64,000 bases of DNA from Filibacter tadaridae (GCF_900609045.1 NZ_UXAV01000044.1:1-64000); one strand, 5' to 3'. Positions 27,848 through 39,128 are shown, counted from the first letter of the stretch. The notes: generated by a model from the letters alone, not told the origin. Program-made: numbers and translations.

Positions 27848-29545
27848 TTATCTAAAGTTTTTTTTTCGTTCATGTGCCAGGTTAAGTAGTTCTTCTGCAT
27901 GTTTTAATGTAAGCGGCGTAATTTCTGCGCCCGATAACATTCTGGATAGTTCGTCTGTTCTATCGGATTGAATGACATCGTGGATTGCAGTTCTTGTTCG
28001 ATCACCTTGCACTTCTTTTTTAATGAGGTAATGATAATCCGCCATCGCTGCAACTTGTGGTAAGTGCGATATGCAGAGCACTTGCGAATGGGTAGCAATC
28101 ATTGCTATCTTTTCAGCGATTGCTTGCGCCACCCTTCCACTCACCCCTGTATCGACTTCGTCAAAAATAAGTGACGTAACACCTTGATGTTTTGAAAAGA
28201 TTGTTTTAAGTGCTAACATCACGCGGGAAAGTTCCCCACCTGAAGCAACTTTCACAAGAGGTTTCAACGGTTCCCCTACATTCGTCGAAATAAGAAATGA
28301 AACGTCATCAAAACCATTGGAATCGAAAATTCCGGTCGCCTTCTGCTTAATATCGACTTTAAAAGAAGCTTTGCCCATATGAAGTTGTTGAAGTTGTTCC
28401 ATAATGGCGTCTTCCAATTGTATAGAGACCTCTTGTCGTATTATGGAGAGTTCGCCAGCTTCGATTTCCAAATCTTTTAAAAGGCTGGCAAGTCTTGCTT
28501 GTTCGGCGGATAAACGGTCATCCCTACTCAGTAAATTGTCGAGTTCATCTGCAATCTTATCACGATAGATAAGAATATCCTCAACGGTTTTACCGTATTT
28601 TCTTTTTAGAGAAATATGTAATGCCAATCGTTCTTCGACAATGTCAAGCCTCGCTGGATCGAATTCCATTTCATCCAATACATTTTTTAGTTCGTAAGCC
28701 GTTTCTTGCAAGGAATAGAAACTTGTTGCAATTATTTCTGCATGTGGTTTCATGTTTTTATCCACAGATGCTGCATCCTCAATGTCACTCATAGCAGATC
28801 CAACCCAATCCAGCGCATGTGTATCACCACTAATCGATTCGTAAGCATTATTCAAACGCTCAAATAACCGATTGAAATTTTGAAGCTTCTGCTTTTCATC
28901 CTCAAGCTCGTCCTCTTCCCCGATAATGAGAGCAGCTGCATTGATTTCTTTTAGTTGAAATGAATATAAATCGATACGTTGAGCAATTTGTTGTTCGTTT
29001 TCATTGGCGGTTTCGAGCTTTCGTTTCAACCTTTTGTAATGTCCATAAAGATCAGTATAGTTATGATGCGCGTTCGCTAGTCTTTCTCCTGCAAATTGAT
29101 CGAGTAAATGAATATGTGTTCTTTCATGCATCAGTTCCTGATTTTCATGTTGCCCATGAATATCGATAAGATGTGAACCGATTTCTCTCATAATAGCAAT
29201 CGTGACAAGCTTTCCATTGACACGGCAGACCGTTTTTCCATTCGAATTCAAATCCCGCCGTAATATGACAACGCCATCTTCTATTTCTATATCAAAGTCT
29301 GCCAGTTTACTGAAGACAGGGTTTTGTGGTTCATCAATTATGAACATGCCCTCCAGCTCGGCCTTTTTTTCTCCATGGCGGATGAATTCCTGGGATCCTC
29401 TACCGCCTACTAGAAGAGTAACAGCATCAATGATAATTGATTTACCCGCCCCGGTCTCTCCTGTTAGTACAGTGAGACCTTCGTTGAAAGTGACTTCCAG
29501 TTTTTCAATAATTGCAAAGTTTTTTATAGAGATTTCGCTTAACAA
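27848..29545 (-). CDS. recN: DNA repair protein RecN
   Basis: A 565-residue SMC-like ATPase that acts early in double-strand break repair. Walker A is GETGAGKSIIIDAV near residue 30. Long coiled-coil arms span about 155-370. The ABC signature is VASGGELSRVMLALK and Walker B is SLIFDEVDTGVSGRVA. The length is typical. It follows argR in the same direction with a 15-bp gap, as in most Firmicutes. Confidence 0.97.
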   Translation of the reverse strand: MLSEISIKNFAIIEKLEVTFNEGLTVLTGETGAGKSIIIDAVTLLVGGRGSQEFIRHGEKKAELEGMFIIDEPQNPVFSKLADFDIEIEDGVVILRRDLNSNGKTVCRVNGKLVTIAIMREIGSHLIDIHGQHENQELMHERTHIHLLDQFAGERLANAHHNYTDLYGHYKRLKRKLETANENEQQIAQRIDLYSFQLKEINAAALIIGEEDELEDEKQKLQNFNRLFERLNNAYESISGDTHALDWVGSAMSDIEDAASVDKNMKPHAEIIATSFYSLQETAYELKNVLDEMEFDPARLDIVEERLALHISLKRKYGKTVEDILIYRDKIADELDNLLSRDDRLSAEQARLASLLKDLEIEAGELSIIRQEVSIQLEDAIMEQLQQLHMGKASFKVDIKQKATGIFDSNGFDDVSFLISTNVGEPLKPLVKVASGGELSRVMLALKTIFSKHQGVTSLIFDEVDTGVSGRVAQAIAEKIAMIATHSQVLCISHLPQVAAMADYHYLIKKEVQGDRTRTAIHDVIQSDRTDELSRMLSGAEITPLTLKHAEELLNLAHERKKNFR

Positions 29546-29560
29546 TTGCTGTCACCTCTC

Positions 29561-30010
29561 TCAAAGCATCGCTAGCAATCTTTCCTTTAGTTCCATTGAA
29601 AAGTTTTCATCCCTGCAAATTATGAGACAGGTATCATCGCCGCAAATCGTGCCAAGTATTTCTTCCCAATCCAAATGATCTAAAAGTGAGCCAACCGCTT
29701 GTGCATTTCCCGGTAACGTTTTCAAAATTAAAAAATGACCCGCGCCATCAATGCTGACAAATGCATCAGTCAAAGCACGATGTAGCTTTTGTTCCGTATT
29801 GTACTTATGTACTTGAGGAAGACTATATTTGTAACGACCATCCTCCAATGGGACTTTAATAAGATGCATTTCTTTAATATCACGGGAAACGGTTGCTTGT
29901 GTCACATCTACGCCCGCGGCCTTTAGGCTATCCACTAATTGATCTTGCGTTTCAACTTCTAAGTTCGAGATAATATCCCGTATGCGTATATGTCGATGAC
30001 CTTTATTCAA
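29561..30010 (-). CDS. argR: Arginine repressor/activator ArgR (AhrC)
   Basis: A 149-residue regulator. The N-terminal winged helix is [17 protein letters not shown]...[16 protein letters not shown]. The C-terminal hexamerisation and arginine-binding domain contains [17 protein letters not shown] and [14 protein letters not shown] with the paired Asp residues. The start is the TTG at 30008-30010, giving [10 protein letters not shown] as in AhrC, with GGAGTGA six to seven bases upstream. An open frame extends eleven codons beyond. It represses arginine synthesis and activates catabolism when bound to arginine. Confidence 0.95.
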   Translation of the reverse strand: MNKGHRHIRIRDIISNLEVETQDQLVDSLKAAGVDVTQATVSRDIKEMHLIKVPLEDGRYKYSLPQVHKYNTEQKLHRALTDAFVSIDGAGHFLILKTLPGNAQAVGSLLDHLDWEEILGTICGDDTCLIICRDENFSMELKERLLAML

Positions 30011-30088
30011 TTTAATCACTCCGATACAAAGTATTGACCTCAACGGGCTAGGGATGCTGCATGAAAAGACTTGGATAGTATTGTTGTG

Positions 30089-30910
30089 TTAGTTCAATGT
30101 CTTGTAGGCATCGCGAATAATAGCCTCTAATGCTTCATCATTAAAGAGGTTTTCCGGCGTTGTTACAGAAGTTAAGTGGAAGAGAAATTCAATATTCCCC
30201 TCACCGCCTGTAACTGGTGAATAGGATATGCCGCACAGGCTAAATCCTTCTTGGATTGAGGCATTCGCGATTTTTTTCAAGACATCGAAATGGACGGAAA
30301 ATTCTTTAACGACTCCTTTTTTTCCGACTTTTCCTTTCCCTGCCTCAAATTGCGGTTTAACTAGCGCAACAACATCTCCACCTAAAGCAAGTACATTTTT
30401 CAACGCTGGTAAAATAAGTGTCAAAGAGATGAATGATACATCAATTGTAGCAAATTGAGGGATCCCATCTTGAAACATTTCAGGTGTCGCATGTCTGAAA
30501 TTCGTTTTTTCCATAACAGTTACGCGGGGATCTTGTCGTATTTTCCAGGCCAGCTGATTGGTGCCTACATCAAGTGCATAGCAATGGGCAGCGCCGTTTT
30601 GCAAGGCGCAATCTGTGAAGCCACCTGTTGAAGAGCCTATATCCAATACAATTTTCTTCATGACATCGACCTCGAAAACTTCTAAAGCCTTTTCAAGCTT
30701 CAACCCGCCACGGCTTACATATTTCAAAGACGTCCCTTTTATAATTAGCGGGGCATCTGACGGAATTTTCTCTCCGGGCTTATCCATCCTTGTTTCAGCT
30801 GAAAAAACGATTCCGGCCATGATAGAACGTTTTGCTTGTTCTCTTGTTTCCACCAACCCCCGCTCAACGAGAAGGATATCGACACGTTCTTTAGGAATAC
30901 GGATTGTCAT
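30089..30910 (-). CDS. tlyA: TlyA-family rRNA methyltransferase (YqxC)
   Basis: A 273-residue protein with an N-terminal S4 RNA-binding domain ([20 protein letters not shown]) and an FtsJ-like methyltransferase fold. The SAM motif is [19 protein letters not shown] and the catalytic lysine region is [12 protein letters not shown]. The family 2'-O-methylates ribosomal RNA, or acts as a so-called hemolysin in older annotations. It overlaps dxs by 4 bp and lies directly upstream of argR, the order found in Bacillus. Confidence 0.92.
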   Translation of the reverse strand: MTIRIPKERVDILLVERGLVETREQAKRSIMAGIVFSAETRMDKPGEKIPSDAPLIIKGTSLKYVSRGGLKLEKALEVFEVDVMKKIVLDIGSSTGGFTDCALQNGAAHCYALDVGTNQLAWKIRQDPRVTVMEKTNFRHATPEMFQDGIPQFATIDVSFISLTLILPALKNVLALGGDVVALVKPQFEAGKGKVGKKGVVKEFSVHFDVLKKIANASIQEGFSLCGISYSPVTGGEGNIEFLFHLTSVTTPENLFNDEALEAIIRDAYKTLN

Positions 30911-32811
30911 ACCTTTTCCCTCTCTGCAACTTGATCATGAATCAGTGCTTTCATATTTTCAACAAGATGCCCCGCAGTAATGCCGATTTCATCCAACAAC
31001 GCTTCTACATTTCCATGTTCGATAAATTGATCGGGTATTCCCATTCGACGAATAAGTTGTGTTGGGAATATGGAGTCATGCGTGTATTCTAAAATTGCAC
31101 TACCGAAGCCACCTGCTAATACTGCTTCTTCAAGCGTCATTATAGGCATTCCTGTCGCAAGCATTCCGTCAAGCATTTCCGTGTCCAGTGGTTTAATGAA
31201 CCTCGCATTGACAACCTTCACATAAATTCCATCCGTAGCTAGTATTTCTGCCGCTTCAAGAGCCATAGGTATTGTAGTGCCAAACGTCAAGATTACAGCA
31301 TCATTTCCCTCACGTAGAACTTCCCACGAACCAATTGGAATCGGTCGTAGCGTTTCATCCATTGGCACACCAATACCATTACCCCGCGGATAACGCATCG
31401 CAATTGGACCACAATCATAGTCGATAGCAGTTTTCACCATATGTTGACCTTCATTTTCATCTTTTGGCATCATGATCACAAGGTTCGGCATCGATCTCAA
31501 AAATGAAATATCAAATACACCTTGATGAGTTTCACCATCAGCCCCAACAAGTCCAGCACGATCGATACCGATGAATACATTTAAATTTTGTCTGGAAATA
31601 TCGTGCAACACTTGGTCATACGCGCGTTGCAGAAATGTCGAGTAGATAGCAAGAAACGGCTTCATGCCTTGAGTTGCTAGGCCCGCTGCCATCGTTGCAG
31701 CGTGTTGTTCTGCAATACCAACATCGAAAAAACGATTTGGAAATTCAGTTGCGAATGATTCAAGTTTCGATCCAACCGGCATAGCAGGTGTGATAACGGC
31801 AACTCTTTTATCATTTCGTGCAATCTTCCTGACCGTCTCAGCCACCAAGCCACTCCAAGAAGGTGCAACAGATGAGGTTTTAACAAAATCACCCGTCTCA
31901 ATCTTGTAAGGACCTGTACCATGCCACGTACCAATTTTGTCGGCTTCAGCGGGAAGATACCCTTTACCTTTCTTTGTAATAACATGAAGGATAACGGGAC
32001 CTTCCATCTTTTTTGCGTACTGAATATTACGTTCCAATTCAGTGAAGTCATGCCCATCAACCGGTCCAAGGTATGTGAATCCAAGTTCTTCAAAAAACAC
32101 CCCCGATACGAGTAGGTATTTCAAACTATCCTTTACTCGTTCGGCTGCGGCTGCAATTGTACCGCCAATGGCAGGGATTTTTTTCAATATATATTCAAGT
32201 TCATCTTTGGCAGTATTGTATTTACCTGCAGTTCTTAACTTTCCAAGAACAGAATGAAGAGCACCAACATTTGGCGCTATTGACATTTCGTTGTCATTCA
32301 GAATCACAATCATGTTCGTTTTTTTGTGTCCGATATGATTGAGTGCTTCTAATGCCATACCACCTGTAAGCGCCCCATCACCGATTACGGGAATTACGTA
32401 ATTCGTTTCCTCTTTAATATCACGGGCTGCAGCCATCCCCATAGCAGCTGAAAGAGATGTTGAGCTATGGCCGGTTTCCCATACATCATGTTCACTCTCA
32501 ATCATCTTAGGAAAGCCACAAAGACCTTTAAATTGTCTTAGTGTGCCAAAATCTCCTGCACGTCCAGTTAGTATTTTATGGACATATGCTTGATGTCCAA
32601 CGTCCCAAAGGAATTTATCGTTGGGACTGTCAAACAGCTTGTGAAGCGCGATTGTCAGTTCGACAACGCCAAGATTCGGTCCAAGATGGCCACCAGTAAC
32701 AGATAATTTTTCTATAAGGAATACACGTATTTCTTCGGCAAGCTCCATCATCTGTTCCTTGTCGAGTTTCTTAATAAAAGATGGATTAGTGATTTCAGTG
32801 AGATCCATCAT
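30907..32811 (-). CDS. dxs: 1-deoxy-D-xylulose-5-phosphate synthase
   Basis: A thiamine-diphosphate enzyme that condenses pyruvate and glyceraldehyde-3-phosphate, the first step of the MEP isoprenoid pathway. The ThDP motif is [20 protein letters not shown]...[12 protein letters not shown]. The transketolase histidines are in [15 protein letters not shown] and [14 protein letters not shown], and the C-terminal half has FVDGIAEQHA-type residues ([13 protein letters not shown]). I place the start at the ATG at 32809-32811, seven bases after AAGGTG; a GTG two codons upstream is possible. It lies 93 bp downstream of ispA. Confidence 0.96.
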   Translation of the reverse strand: MMDLTEITNPSFIKKLDKEQMMELAEEIRVFLIEKLSVTGGHLGPNLGVVELTIALHKLFDSPNDKFLWDVGHQAYVHKILTGRAGDFGTLRQFKGLCGFPKMIESEHDVWETGHSSTSLSAAMGMAAARDIKEETNYVIPVIGDGALTGGMALEALNHIGHKKTNMIVILNDNEMSIAPNVGALHSVLGKLRTAGKYNTAKDELEYILKKIPAIGGTIAAAAERVKDSLKYLLVSGVFFEELGFTYLGPVDGHDFTELERNIQYAKKMEGPVILHVITKKGKGYLPAEADKIGTWHGTGPYKIETGDFVKTSSVAPSWSGLVAETVRKIARNDKRVAVITPAMPVGSKLESFATEFPNRFFDVGIAEQHAATMAAGLATQGMKPFLAIYSTFLQRAYDQVLHDISRQNLNVFIGIDRAGLVGADGETHQGVFDISFLRSMPNLVIMMPKDENEGQHMVKTAIDYDCGPIAMRYPRGNGIGVPMDETLRPIPIGSWEVLREGNDAVILTFGTTIPMALEAAEILATDGIYVKVVNARFIKPLDTEMLDGMLATGMPIMTLEEAVLAGGFGSAILEYTHDSIFPTQLIRRMGIPDQFIEHGNVEALLDEIGITAGHLVENMKALIHDQVAEREKV

Positions 32812-32904
32812 TATCACACACCTTCATAAATTGATTGCCACGGAAAAACCAATGTTTAGTACATTATAGCAAGTAAGTCTACCAGTACAAACATTACGTT
32901 CTCT

Positions 32905-33789
32905 TTAGGATTTACGTTCTACGATATAATCTGCGAATAAACCAAGAAGCGATTCTTCTTTTTCCAGAATGGAAAGCGCACTTTTTGCTAATTGTTGATG
33001 GCTCTTAAGTCGTTTTTCCGCATCTGCTAATCCAAGTAATGACGGATACGTTGACTTATCACTTGTCTCGTCGCTTCCTACAGTCTTTCCTAGTTCTTCA
33101 GTTGTAGACGTAACGTCAAGAATATCATCCCGAATTTGAAAAGCGAGTCCAATATTATGGGCGAAAGTCTTTAATTTATCAGTTTTCACAGCATCAGCAC
33201 CAGCAATCAATGCCCCTGCTTCAATACAAAATGATAAAAGAGCACCTGTCTTATTAATATGGACGGTTTCCAATTCAAGTAATGATAATTGCTTTGTTTC
33301 ACCTTCTAAATCTAACACTTGACCACCAACCATGCCACGTAAACCTGAAGCCTCTGCAAGGAGATGAATAATTTGAAGAACAACTTCGGCTGGTGTAGAT
33401 GAAAGTTTTGTCAGGCAACCAAATGCGAGTGTCTGAAGTGCATCTCCTGCTAAAATAGCGACAGCCTCACCATAAATCGTATGGTTTGTCGGCTTGCCTC
33501 GTCTAAAATCATCATCGTCCATAGAAGGCAAATCATCGTGGATTAAAGAATACGTATGTATCAATTCCACGGCGCACGCGACTGTTATCGCATCCTCGGA
33601 GCTAACGTCTAAATCGTGAAGTGTTGCTAAGACAAGAAGAGGACGAATCCTTTTGCCTCCCGCATTCACTGAATAAGCCATTGCATCTCTTAACGTCAGT
33701 GATGAGGTTTCCGTTTCCAGTAATGTATTTAATCGTTCTTCAATTGCGGGCGTATGTTTACGTATGAATTTTTGCAAGCTATCATCCAT
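32905..33789 (-). CDS. ispA: Farnesyl/geranyl diphosphate synthase
   Basis: A 294-residue prenyltransferase that makes farnesyl diphosphate for undecaprenyl and menaquinone synthesis. The first Asp-rich motif is in LIHDDLPSMDDDDFRRG and the second in AFQIRDDILDVTST. GGKRIRPLLVLAT is the allylic substrate block. A long frame extends 61 codons upstream, but it runs through xseB and carries no matching sequence. MDDSLQKFIRKH is the supported start and overlaps the xseB stop by 8 bp. Confidence 0.95.
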   Translation of the reverse strand: MDDSLQKFIRKHTPAIEERLNTLLETETSSLTLRDAMAYSVNAGGKRIRPLLVLATLHDLDVSSEDAITVACAVELIHTYSLIHDDLPSMDDDDFRRGKPTNHTIYGEAVAILAGDALQTLAFGCLTKLSSTPAEVVLQIIHLLAEASGLRGMVGGQVLDLEGETKQLSLLELETVHINKTGALLSFCIEAGALIAGADAVKTDKLKTFAHNIGLAFQIRDDILDVTSTTEELGKTVGSDETSDKSTYPSLLGLADAEKRLKSHQQLAKSALSILEKEESLLGLFADYIVERKS

Positions 33790-34024
33790 TTGAGTCTGAG
33801 CCTTTTGTTGGGTCGAAAGCAATTTTGTCACCGCCTTTGTCAATAATTGAGATAAGTTGTTTTTCCGCATCTTGTAATTTGTTATTGCAATAAGCTGACA
33901 GTTCCATCCCTTTTTTATAAAGTGTGATGGCATCTTCGAGTGGGACATCTCCTGTTTCGAGCTTCTGGACAACTTCTTCTAATTTAAGCATCGCTTCTTC
34001 AAAGCGGATAGGTTGACTTTCCAA
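33782..34024 (-). CDS. xseB: Exodeoxyribonuclease VII small subunit
   Basis: An 80-residue small subunit with the characteristic pattern RFEEAMLKLEEVVQKLETGDVPLEDAI-type helices and LYKKGMELSAYCNNKL. It forms the multi-subunit ExoVII with XseA. It begins one base after the xseA stop and ends inside the start of ispA, so translation is coupled. Confidence 0.95.
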   Translation of the reverse strand: MESQPIRFEEAMLKLEEVVQKLETGDVPLEDAITLYKKGMELSAYCNNKLQDAEKQLISIIDKGGDKIAFDPTKGSDSNG

Positions 34025-35380
34025 TTAGCTTTCCTCCCCATCATTCGTTGTGATAGATTGAACTGTTGCGTTTACTGTTCCATCCTGCAGGCGAATCTGT
34101 ACTTCCGATCCTACCTGAAAAGTTGCGACTGAATTGGTTACTATATCATTTTGGTAGACTATCGAATACCCTCGCTCCATAACGTCCAGTGGATTAAGCG
34201 CTTTTAGCATTCGAATAGATGTTTGAAATCTATCGTTCCGGATACGGATATCATGCTTCGCTGCCCTCGTCAGTCGATCATTCATACCCGAAATTTCACG
34301 GTATCCTTCTTTAATCCGTTGATTGGGAGACAAAGTGGCAAGCATCCCGTTCATTCGAAAAAGATTGGATTTTCTATTTCCAGTTACATTCTGTGCTGTT
34401 CTCAATAATCTTCCCTCAAAGCCCACTAGCTTTTCAGTAAACGGTCGATATAAACGTTCTGGAAATTGAAGTGGATATGCATTTTGATAGGTATCTAGCC
34501 GTTTGCGCTCATGTTTAATATGGCTGGACAAGGTTGTGTAAATCGATCGTTTTCGTTCCAGGATCCTTGCCACTAAATCTTCACGCGCAGGTACTGCAAT
34601 TTCCGCCGCTGCTGTTGGTGTTGGGGCTCTCTTGTCAGAAACGAAATCAGCAATTGTCGTATCCGTTTCATGACCAACCGCACTTATTATAGGAACTTTA
34701 CAAGAAAAGATGGCCCTTGCGACTGATTCCTCATTGAAAGCCCATAAATCTTCAATCGAACCGCCACCACGGCCTACGATAAGAACATCAATCAACCCGT
34801 ATGCTTCTGCTTGTTCAATCGCTTGTACAATCGAAGGAGCAGCTTGTGGCCCTTGAACGATTGCAGGGAACAAGATGATTTCTGCAAGTGGATACCGTCT
34901 TTCAATTGTTGAACAAATATCTTGTATTGCAGCCCCGGATTGAGCTGTTACGACACCAATCGTATTTGGGTATTGGGGAAATGGCTGTTTCCAACGTCCC
35001 TCAAAAAGCCCCTCTTTACCAAGGCTTTCCTTCAGTTGTTCATACGCCAGAAATAATGCACCAATACCATCGGGCTGCATGGTTTGGGCATATAATTGAT
35101 ACTGTCCGCTCGCTTCGTAAACTGTCACATCACCCGTTATAAGGACGTTCATGCCGTTTTCTGGTTTGAATTTAAGTTGCGTCGCACTGGAGCGGAACAT
35201 TGCCGACTGAATACGGCTCGAGTCATCTTTTAAAGTGAAATAAATATGACCGCTCGGATGGCTTTTGACATTCGACAATTCACCTTTAACGTACACATTA
35301 CGCAAATGGGGGTCTGCATCGAATTTTCGTTTCACATATTTAGTTAATGCTTGGACAGATAAATATGGATTCCCAGTCAA
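34025..35380 (-). CDS. xseA: Exodeoxyribonuclease VII large subunit
   Basis: A 451-residue nuclease subunit. The N-terminal OB fold includes VKGELSNVKSHPSGHIYFTL. The catalytic domain carries IGVVTAQSGAAIQDI, LIVGRGGGSIEDLWAFN and SAVGHETDTTIADFVSDKRA-type blocks, followed by a long coiled coil. Two TTG codons in tandem follow GGGAGGTGAGA. The second (35378-35380), eight bases behind GGAGG, is preferred. The longer frame upstream does not resemble the family. The gap between xseA and folD is about 80 bp. Confidence 0.93.
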   Translation of the reverse strand: MTGNPYLSVQALTKYVKRKFDADPHLRNVYVKGELSNVKSHPSGHIYFTLKDDSSRIQSAMFRSSATQLKFKPENGMNVLITGDVTVYEASGQYQLYAQTMQPDGIGALFLAYEQLKESLGKEGLFEGRWKQPFPQYPNTIGVVTAQSGAAIQDICSTIERRYPLAEIILFPAIVQGPQAAPSIVQAIEQAEAYGLIDVLIVGRGGGSIEDLWAFNEESVARAIFSCKVPIISAVGHETDTTIADFVSDKRAPTPTAAAEIAVPAREDLVARILERKRSIYTTLSSHIKHERKRLDTYQNAYPLQFPERLYRPFTEKLVGFEGRLLRTAQNVTGNRKSNLFRMNGMLATLSPNQRIKEGYREISGMNDRLTRAAKHDIRIRNDRFQTSIRMLKALNPLDVMERGYSIVYQNDIVTNSVATFQVGSEVQIRLQDGTVNATVQSITTNDGEES

Positions 35381-35459
35381 CAATCTCACCTCCCATTTTC
35401 CGGCGTATAGAAACGCTGTCTTTCTGACGAAAAACAGCGTCCTCCAAGTTTCATTATCA

Positions 35460-36329
35460 TTATTGAGAACAGTTGCCTTTTTCATACGCTTTTTCAGCGC
35501 TATGGAGTGTGTTTTTGAGTAGCATTGTAATTGTCATCGGTCCTACTCCTCCTGGAACCGGTGTAATTGCAGCAGCTTTTTCTTTTACTGAAGTAAAATC
35601 AACGTCTCCGCATAACTTCCCGTTTTCGTCACGATTCATGCCGACATCTATTACAACAGCGCCTTCTTTTATATGCTCTGCATCGATAAATTTTGTTTTT
35701 CCGATTGCAACAATAAGAATATCCGCATCCTGTGTGTAAGAAGCAAGATTTTCAGTTTTTGAATGACAATACGTTACTGTCGCATCTCGTTGTAGCAATA
35801 GCTGTCCCATTGGTTTACCGACAATATTACTCCGACCAACGATGACTGCGTGTTTCCCTTTGATTTCAGTGCCTGTCCGTTCAAGAAGTTTGATGATTCC
35901 GTATGGTGTACAAGATAGGAAAGCTTGTTGACCAATAATCATTTTTCCGACATTCACCGGGTGGAATACATCTACGTCTTTTTCTGGATCAATTGCACTA
36001 ATGACCTTATTTTCATCAATATGCTTGGGTAAAGGAAGTTGGACAAGGATTCCGTTAATGGAATTGTCTTTGTTCAATTTTGAAATATGACCGAGAAGTT
36101 CCTCTTCGGATACGGTAGAAGGAAGCTCTATAAGTTCCGACTTCATACCAACCTCTACGCTCGATTTTTGCTTATTTTTCACATATGTACGGGAAGCTTG
36201 GTTATCACCAACTAAAACTACTGCCAAACCCGGTTTACAACCATTGTCCAGTAAATTGCTTACCCTATCTTTAATTTCCAGTCTTATTTCTTTTCCAATA
36301 GCAGTTCCATCAATCAGTTTTCCAGACAT
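35460..36329 (-). CDS. folD: Bifunctional methylenetetrahydrofolate dehydrogenase/cyclohydrolase
   Basis: A 289-residue FolD that interconverts methylene-THF, methenyl-THF and formyl-THF. The active-site lysine lies in [12 protein letters not shown]. The NADP site is [18 protein letters not shown] and the C-terminal signature is [20 protein letters not shown]. It works with the glycine cleavage operon farther right, which produces methylene-THF. nusB ends 24 bp upstream of its start. Confidence 0.96.
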   Translation of the reverse strand: MSGKLIDGTAIGKEIRLEIKDRVSNLLDNGCKPGLAVVLVGDNQASRTYVKNKQKSSVEVGMKSELIELPSTVSEEELLGHISKLNKDNSINGILVQLPLPKHIDENKVISAIDPEKDVDVFHPVNVGKMIIGQQAFLSCTPYGIIKLLERTGTEIKGKHAVIVGRSNIVGKPMGQLLLQRDATVTYCHSKTENLASYTQDADILIVAIGKTKFIDAEHIKEGAVVIDVGMNRDENGKLCGDVDFTSVKEKAAAITPVPGGVGPMTITMLLKNTLHSAEKAYEKGNCSQ

Positions 36330-36353
36330 ACTGTTTCCCCCAACTGAAGTTAT

Positions 36354-36734
36354 TTATTTTTCTTCAAACTTTGACAATACGCCATTGACAAAGCGCCCTG
36401 ATTTTTCATCGCCGAATGTTTTACATAACTCAACCGCTTCATTGAGCACTACCCTATGCGGCACATCCGGATTGAAAAGTAGTTCGTAGGTTGCGAGTCG
36501 TAAAACAGTCCGCTCGATTTTAGGTAAACGCTCCAATGACCAGTTTTCCAGTTTTTCAACAAGAACATTATCGATTTCAGCTTTGTTTTCCACTGTTCCC
36601 CGAACTAGTTTTTCGTAAAAGGAATCAGAAGGACCTTCTGTAATATAAGTAATAGCTTCGTCTACAGACATTTCTGTCGTATCTAGTTGAAAAAGTGTTT
36701 GTATCGTTTTTTCTCGTGCTTCTCGTCGTTTCAT
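36354..36734 (-). CDS. nusB: Transcription antitermination factor NusB
   Basis: A 126-residue all-helical protein that binds boxA RNA with NusE. Recognised from KRREAREKTIQTLFQLD, LEREVLRLATYELL-like text (TVLRLATYELLFNPDVPHRVVLNEAVELCKTF split over two helices) and the C-terminal FVNGVLSKF. It has its usual place between the Asp23 gene and folD. Confidence 0.95.
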   Translation of the reverse strand: MKRREAREKTIQTLFQLDTTEMSVDEAITYITEGPSDSFYEKLVRGTVENKAEIDNVLVEKLENWSLERLPKIERTVLRLATYELLFNPDVPHRVVLNEAVELCKTFGDEKSGRFVNGVLSKFEEK

Positions 36735-36813
36735 AATCTTTTTTCTCCTCTACTGTAACTCTAATGCCTTATCATAGCATATTAAGCATGCTAAAATACA
36801 GCAAAACCGACTA

Positions 36814-36844
36814 AAAAGCATCATCCAGAAGGACGATGCTTTTT
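36814..36844 (-). terminator. Terminator after the Asp23-family gene
   Basis: The stem AAAAGCATC-A-TCC with GGA-C-GATGCTTTT has one mismatch and a 4-base loop (AGAA). It is placed a few bases after the stop of the gene ending at 36848 and before nusB. Confidence 0.8.
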
Positions 36845-36847
36845 AAG

Positions 36848-37249
36848 TTAGATCGTGTCAGTTTCTGCCTCGAACTGTATCCCTGTTATATGGATATTCA
36901 CTTCTTTTGTTTCAAGAGAAGTCATATGAAATATTGAATGTCGAATTTGTTCTTGGATTTCTTTCGCAACTTCAGGCACAGAATAGCCGTACTCAATCAC
37001 GCAATAGACATCGATTGTCAATCCTTCTTCGGACCATTCTGTCTTAACGCCCTTACCATGCATAACCTTTCCAAACTTTTCCGCGACTCCCGTCGCGAAA
37101 TTACCTCTAGTATTTGCGACCCCTGCTACTTCTGTCGTTGCTATTCCGATAATTACTTCAAGAACTTCGGGTGCTAGCTGTACACGTCCAAGCTCAACAT
37201 CCCCTGACGGAGCCATTCCGACAAATGAAGGCATTGTCTTATCAGACAT
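36848..37249 (-). CDS. yqhY: Asp23/Gls24 family envelope stress protein (YqhY)
   Basis: A 133-residue Asp23-family protein. The core begins VQLAPEVLEVIIGIATTEVAGVA and continues with DVYCVIEYGYSVPEVAKEIQEQI. In Bacillus subtilis YqhY is linked functionally to the adjacent acetyl-CoA carboxylase genes accB/accC. The same adjacency here (17 bp from accC) supports that role. No membrane segment. Confidence 0.92.
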   Translation of the reverse strand: MSDKTMPSFVGMAPSGDVELGRVQLAPEVLEVIIGIATTEVAGVANTRGNFATGVAEKFGKVMHGKGVKTEWSEEGLTIDVYCVIEYGYSVPEVAKEIQEQIRHSIFHMTSLETKEVNIHITGIQFEAETDTI

Positions 37250-37266
37250 ACCAATTCCCCTTCCTG

Positions 37267-38613
37267 TTAGTCCATAATATCGTATTTTTCCAGGAACTTC
37301 GTATCAAAATCTCCGGATTTGAAAACGTCATTGTCCATTAGATTCAAATGGAATGGAATGGTTGTTTCCACACCTTCAATGATGAATTCATCAAGCGCTC
37401 GTCTCATTCTTGCGACAGCTTCTGCCCTCGTATCCGCATGCACGATGAGTTTTGCAACCATCGAATCATAGAATGGAGGGATTGAATAACCTGTGTAAAC
37501 AGCAGAATCGACACGCACTCCAAAACCGCCAGGAGCCATATACATGGTCACTTCCCCCGGTGAAGGCATGAAGTTTTTCGAAGGATTTTCCGCATTGATG
37601 CGGCATTCGATAGCCCATCCATTGACTTTAACATCTTGTTGTGTGTAGGCTAATTTCTCGCCTGAGGCAACTTTAAGTTGCTGGCTGATCAGGTCGATAC
37701 CCGTAATCATTTCAGTAACAGGATGTTCCACTTGGATACGTGTATTCATCTCCATAAAGTAAAAATTCTTATTAATGTGATCGAAGATGAACTCAACTGT
37801 GCCCGCACCACGGTAATTAACAGCCTGTGCTGCTTTGACAGCGGCTTCTCCCATTTCACTACGGAGTTCAGGTGTCAGCGCGGGAGAAGGTGCTTCTTCC
37901 ACAAGCTTTTGCATTCTACGCTGAATGGAACAGTCACGCTCACCAAGGTGAATCGTGTTGCCGTACTTATCGGCAAGTACTTGAACCTCAACATGACGGA
38001 ACACTTCTACGAATTTCTCCAAATAGACGCCGGGATTACCAAAAGCGGCAGCCGCCTCTTTTTGTGTAATCTTAATCCCGTTTACAAGCTCTTCCTTATC
38101 CCTGGCAACACGAATCCCTTTTCCTCCGCCGCCAGCAGTTGCTTTAATGATGACAGGATAGCCAATTTCCTCTGCAACGCGTAATGCATTATCTTCATCC
38201 TCAACAATCCCAGTGGATCCGGGGACAATTGGTACACCGGCTTTCCGCATCGTCTCACGGGCAACGTCTTTTGTTCCCATGCGAGAAATCGCATCCGCTG
38301 TCGGACCGATGAATTCAATATTAACCTCTTCACACAACTCTGCAAAACTAGCATTCTCTGCAAGAAAACCATAGCCAGGATGAATCCCATCACAGCCAGT
38401 CATTTTTGCGACACTAATAATGTTGGAAAAATTAAGGTAACTGTCTTTCGACAACTTCGGTCCTATACAATAAGCTTCGTCTGCTAGTTCTACGTGAAGT
38501 GCTTCGCGGTCTGCTTCTGAATAGACCGCAACTGTTTTCATGCCCAATTCTTTACAAGAACGAATGATACGGACTGCTATTTCACCACGATTGGCGATTA
38601 ATACTTTTTTCAT
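37267..38613 (-). CDS. accC: Acetyl-CoA carboxylase biotin carboxylase subunit
   Basis: A 448-residue ATP-grasp enzyme that carboxylates the biotin of AccB in the first step of fatty acid synthesis. It starts [17 protein letters not shown], has the glycine-rich ATP loop [14 protein letters not shown], the [20 protein letters not shown] block, and the active site [16 protein letters not shown]. The start used here is seven bases after AGGGGGTG. An upstream frame of six more codons is not needed. It lies 14 bp downstream of accB. Confidence 0.97.
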   Translation of the reverse strand: MKKVLIANRGEIAVRIIRSCKELGMKTVAVYSEADREALHVELADEAYCIGPKLSKDSYLNFSNIISVAKMTGCDGIHPGYGFLAENASFAELCEEVNIEFIGPTADAISRMGTKDVARETMRKAGVPIVPGSTGIVEDEDNALRVAEEIGYPVIIKATAGGGGKGIRVARDKEELVNGIKITQKEAAAAFGNPGVYLEKFVEVFRHVEVQVLADKYGNTIHLGERDCSIQRRMQKLVEEAPSPALTPELRSEMGEAAVKAAQAVNYRGAGTVEFIFDHINKNFYFMEMNTRIQVEHPVTEMITGIDLISQQLKVASGEKLAYTQQDVKVNGWAIECRINAENPSKNFMPSPGEVTMYMAPGGFGVRVDSAVYTGYSIPPFYDSMVAKLIVHADTRAEAVARMRRALDEFIIEGVETTIPFHLNLMDNDVFKSGDFDTKFLEKYDIMD

Positions 38614-38627
38614 ATGTGAGCACCCCC

Positions 38628-39128
38628 TCAATTTGTTTTAACAAGGAAGAGAGGTTGTCCGTATTCAACGAGCTGACCGTCTTTTACGAGGATTTCAACA
38701 ATTTCCCCTGTAACTTCCGCTTCGATTTCATTGAACAATTTCATTGCTTCAACGATACAAACAATCGACTCCGTATTTACTTTATCACCCTGTTGCACAA
38801 AAGCTGCTACTTCAGGTGAAGAAGCCGAATAAAATGTTCCTACCATTGGTGAAGTGATTTTGTGTAAAGTCGGGTCTTCCACAAGTTCAACTGCTGCCGG
38901 TGCAATAGGTGCTTCTTTTTTTACTTCAACCGGTTCCACTGTTGCCGCACGGACTTCTGCCACTTCTACCTGAACTGTAGGCTCTGTTTCCACAAGTGTT
39001 TTAACAGTTTTTGAGGCACTGCTCTTTTTCAAGACAATTTTTGTACCTTCCGATTCAAATGAAAACTTTTCAATTGAAGAGTGATCAATCAGTTTTATAA
39101 TTTCACGAATCTCTTGAATTTTTAACAT
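38628..39128 (-). CDS. accB: Acetyl-CoA carboxylase biotin carboxyl carrier protein
   Basis: A 166-residue carrier. The N-terminal [19 protein letters not shown] and a Val/Ala/Glu-rich linker lead to the biotinyl domain with the modified lysine in [15 protein letters not shown]. The operon accB-accC-yqhY is conserved in Bacillales. The gap to spoIIIAH holds a terminator. Confidence 0.97.
   Translation of the reverse strand: MLKIQEIREIIKLIDHSSIEKFSFESEGTKIVLKKSSASKTVKTLVETEPTVQVEVAEVRAATVEPVEVKKEAPIAPAAVELVEDPTLHKITSPMVGTFYSASSPEVAAFVQQGDKVNTESIVCIVEAMKLFNEIEAEVTGEIVEILVKDGQLVEYGQPLFLVKTN

Noticed and set aside
30228-30980. Open frames of 76-121 codons opposite tlyA and many similar antisense frames elsewhere
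   Set aside because: They mirror the codon pattern of well-supported genes, lack ribosome binding sites and show no family likeness.
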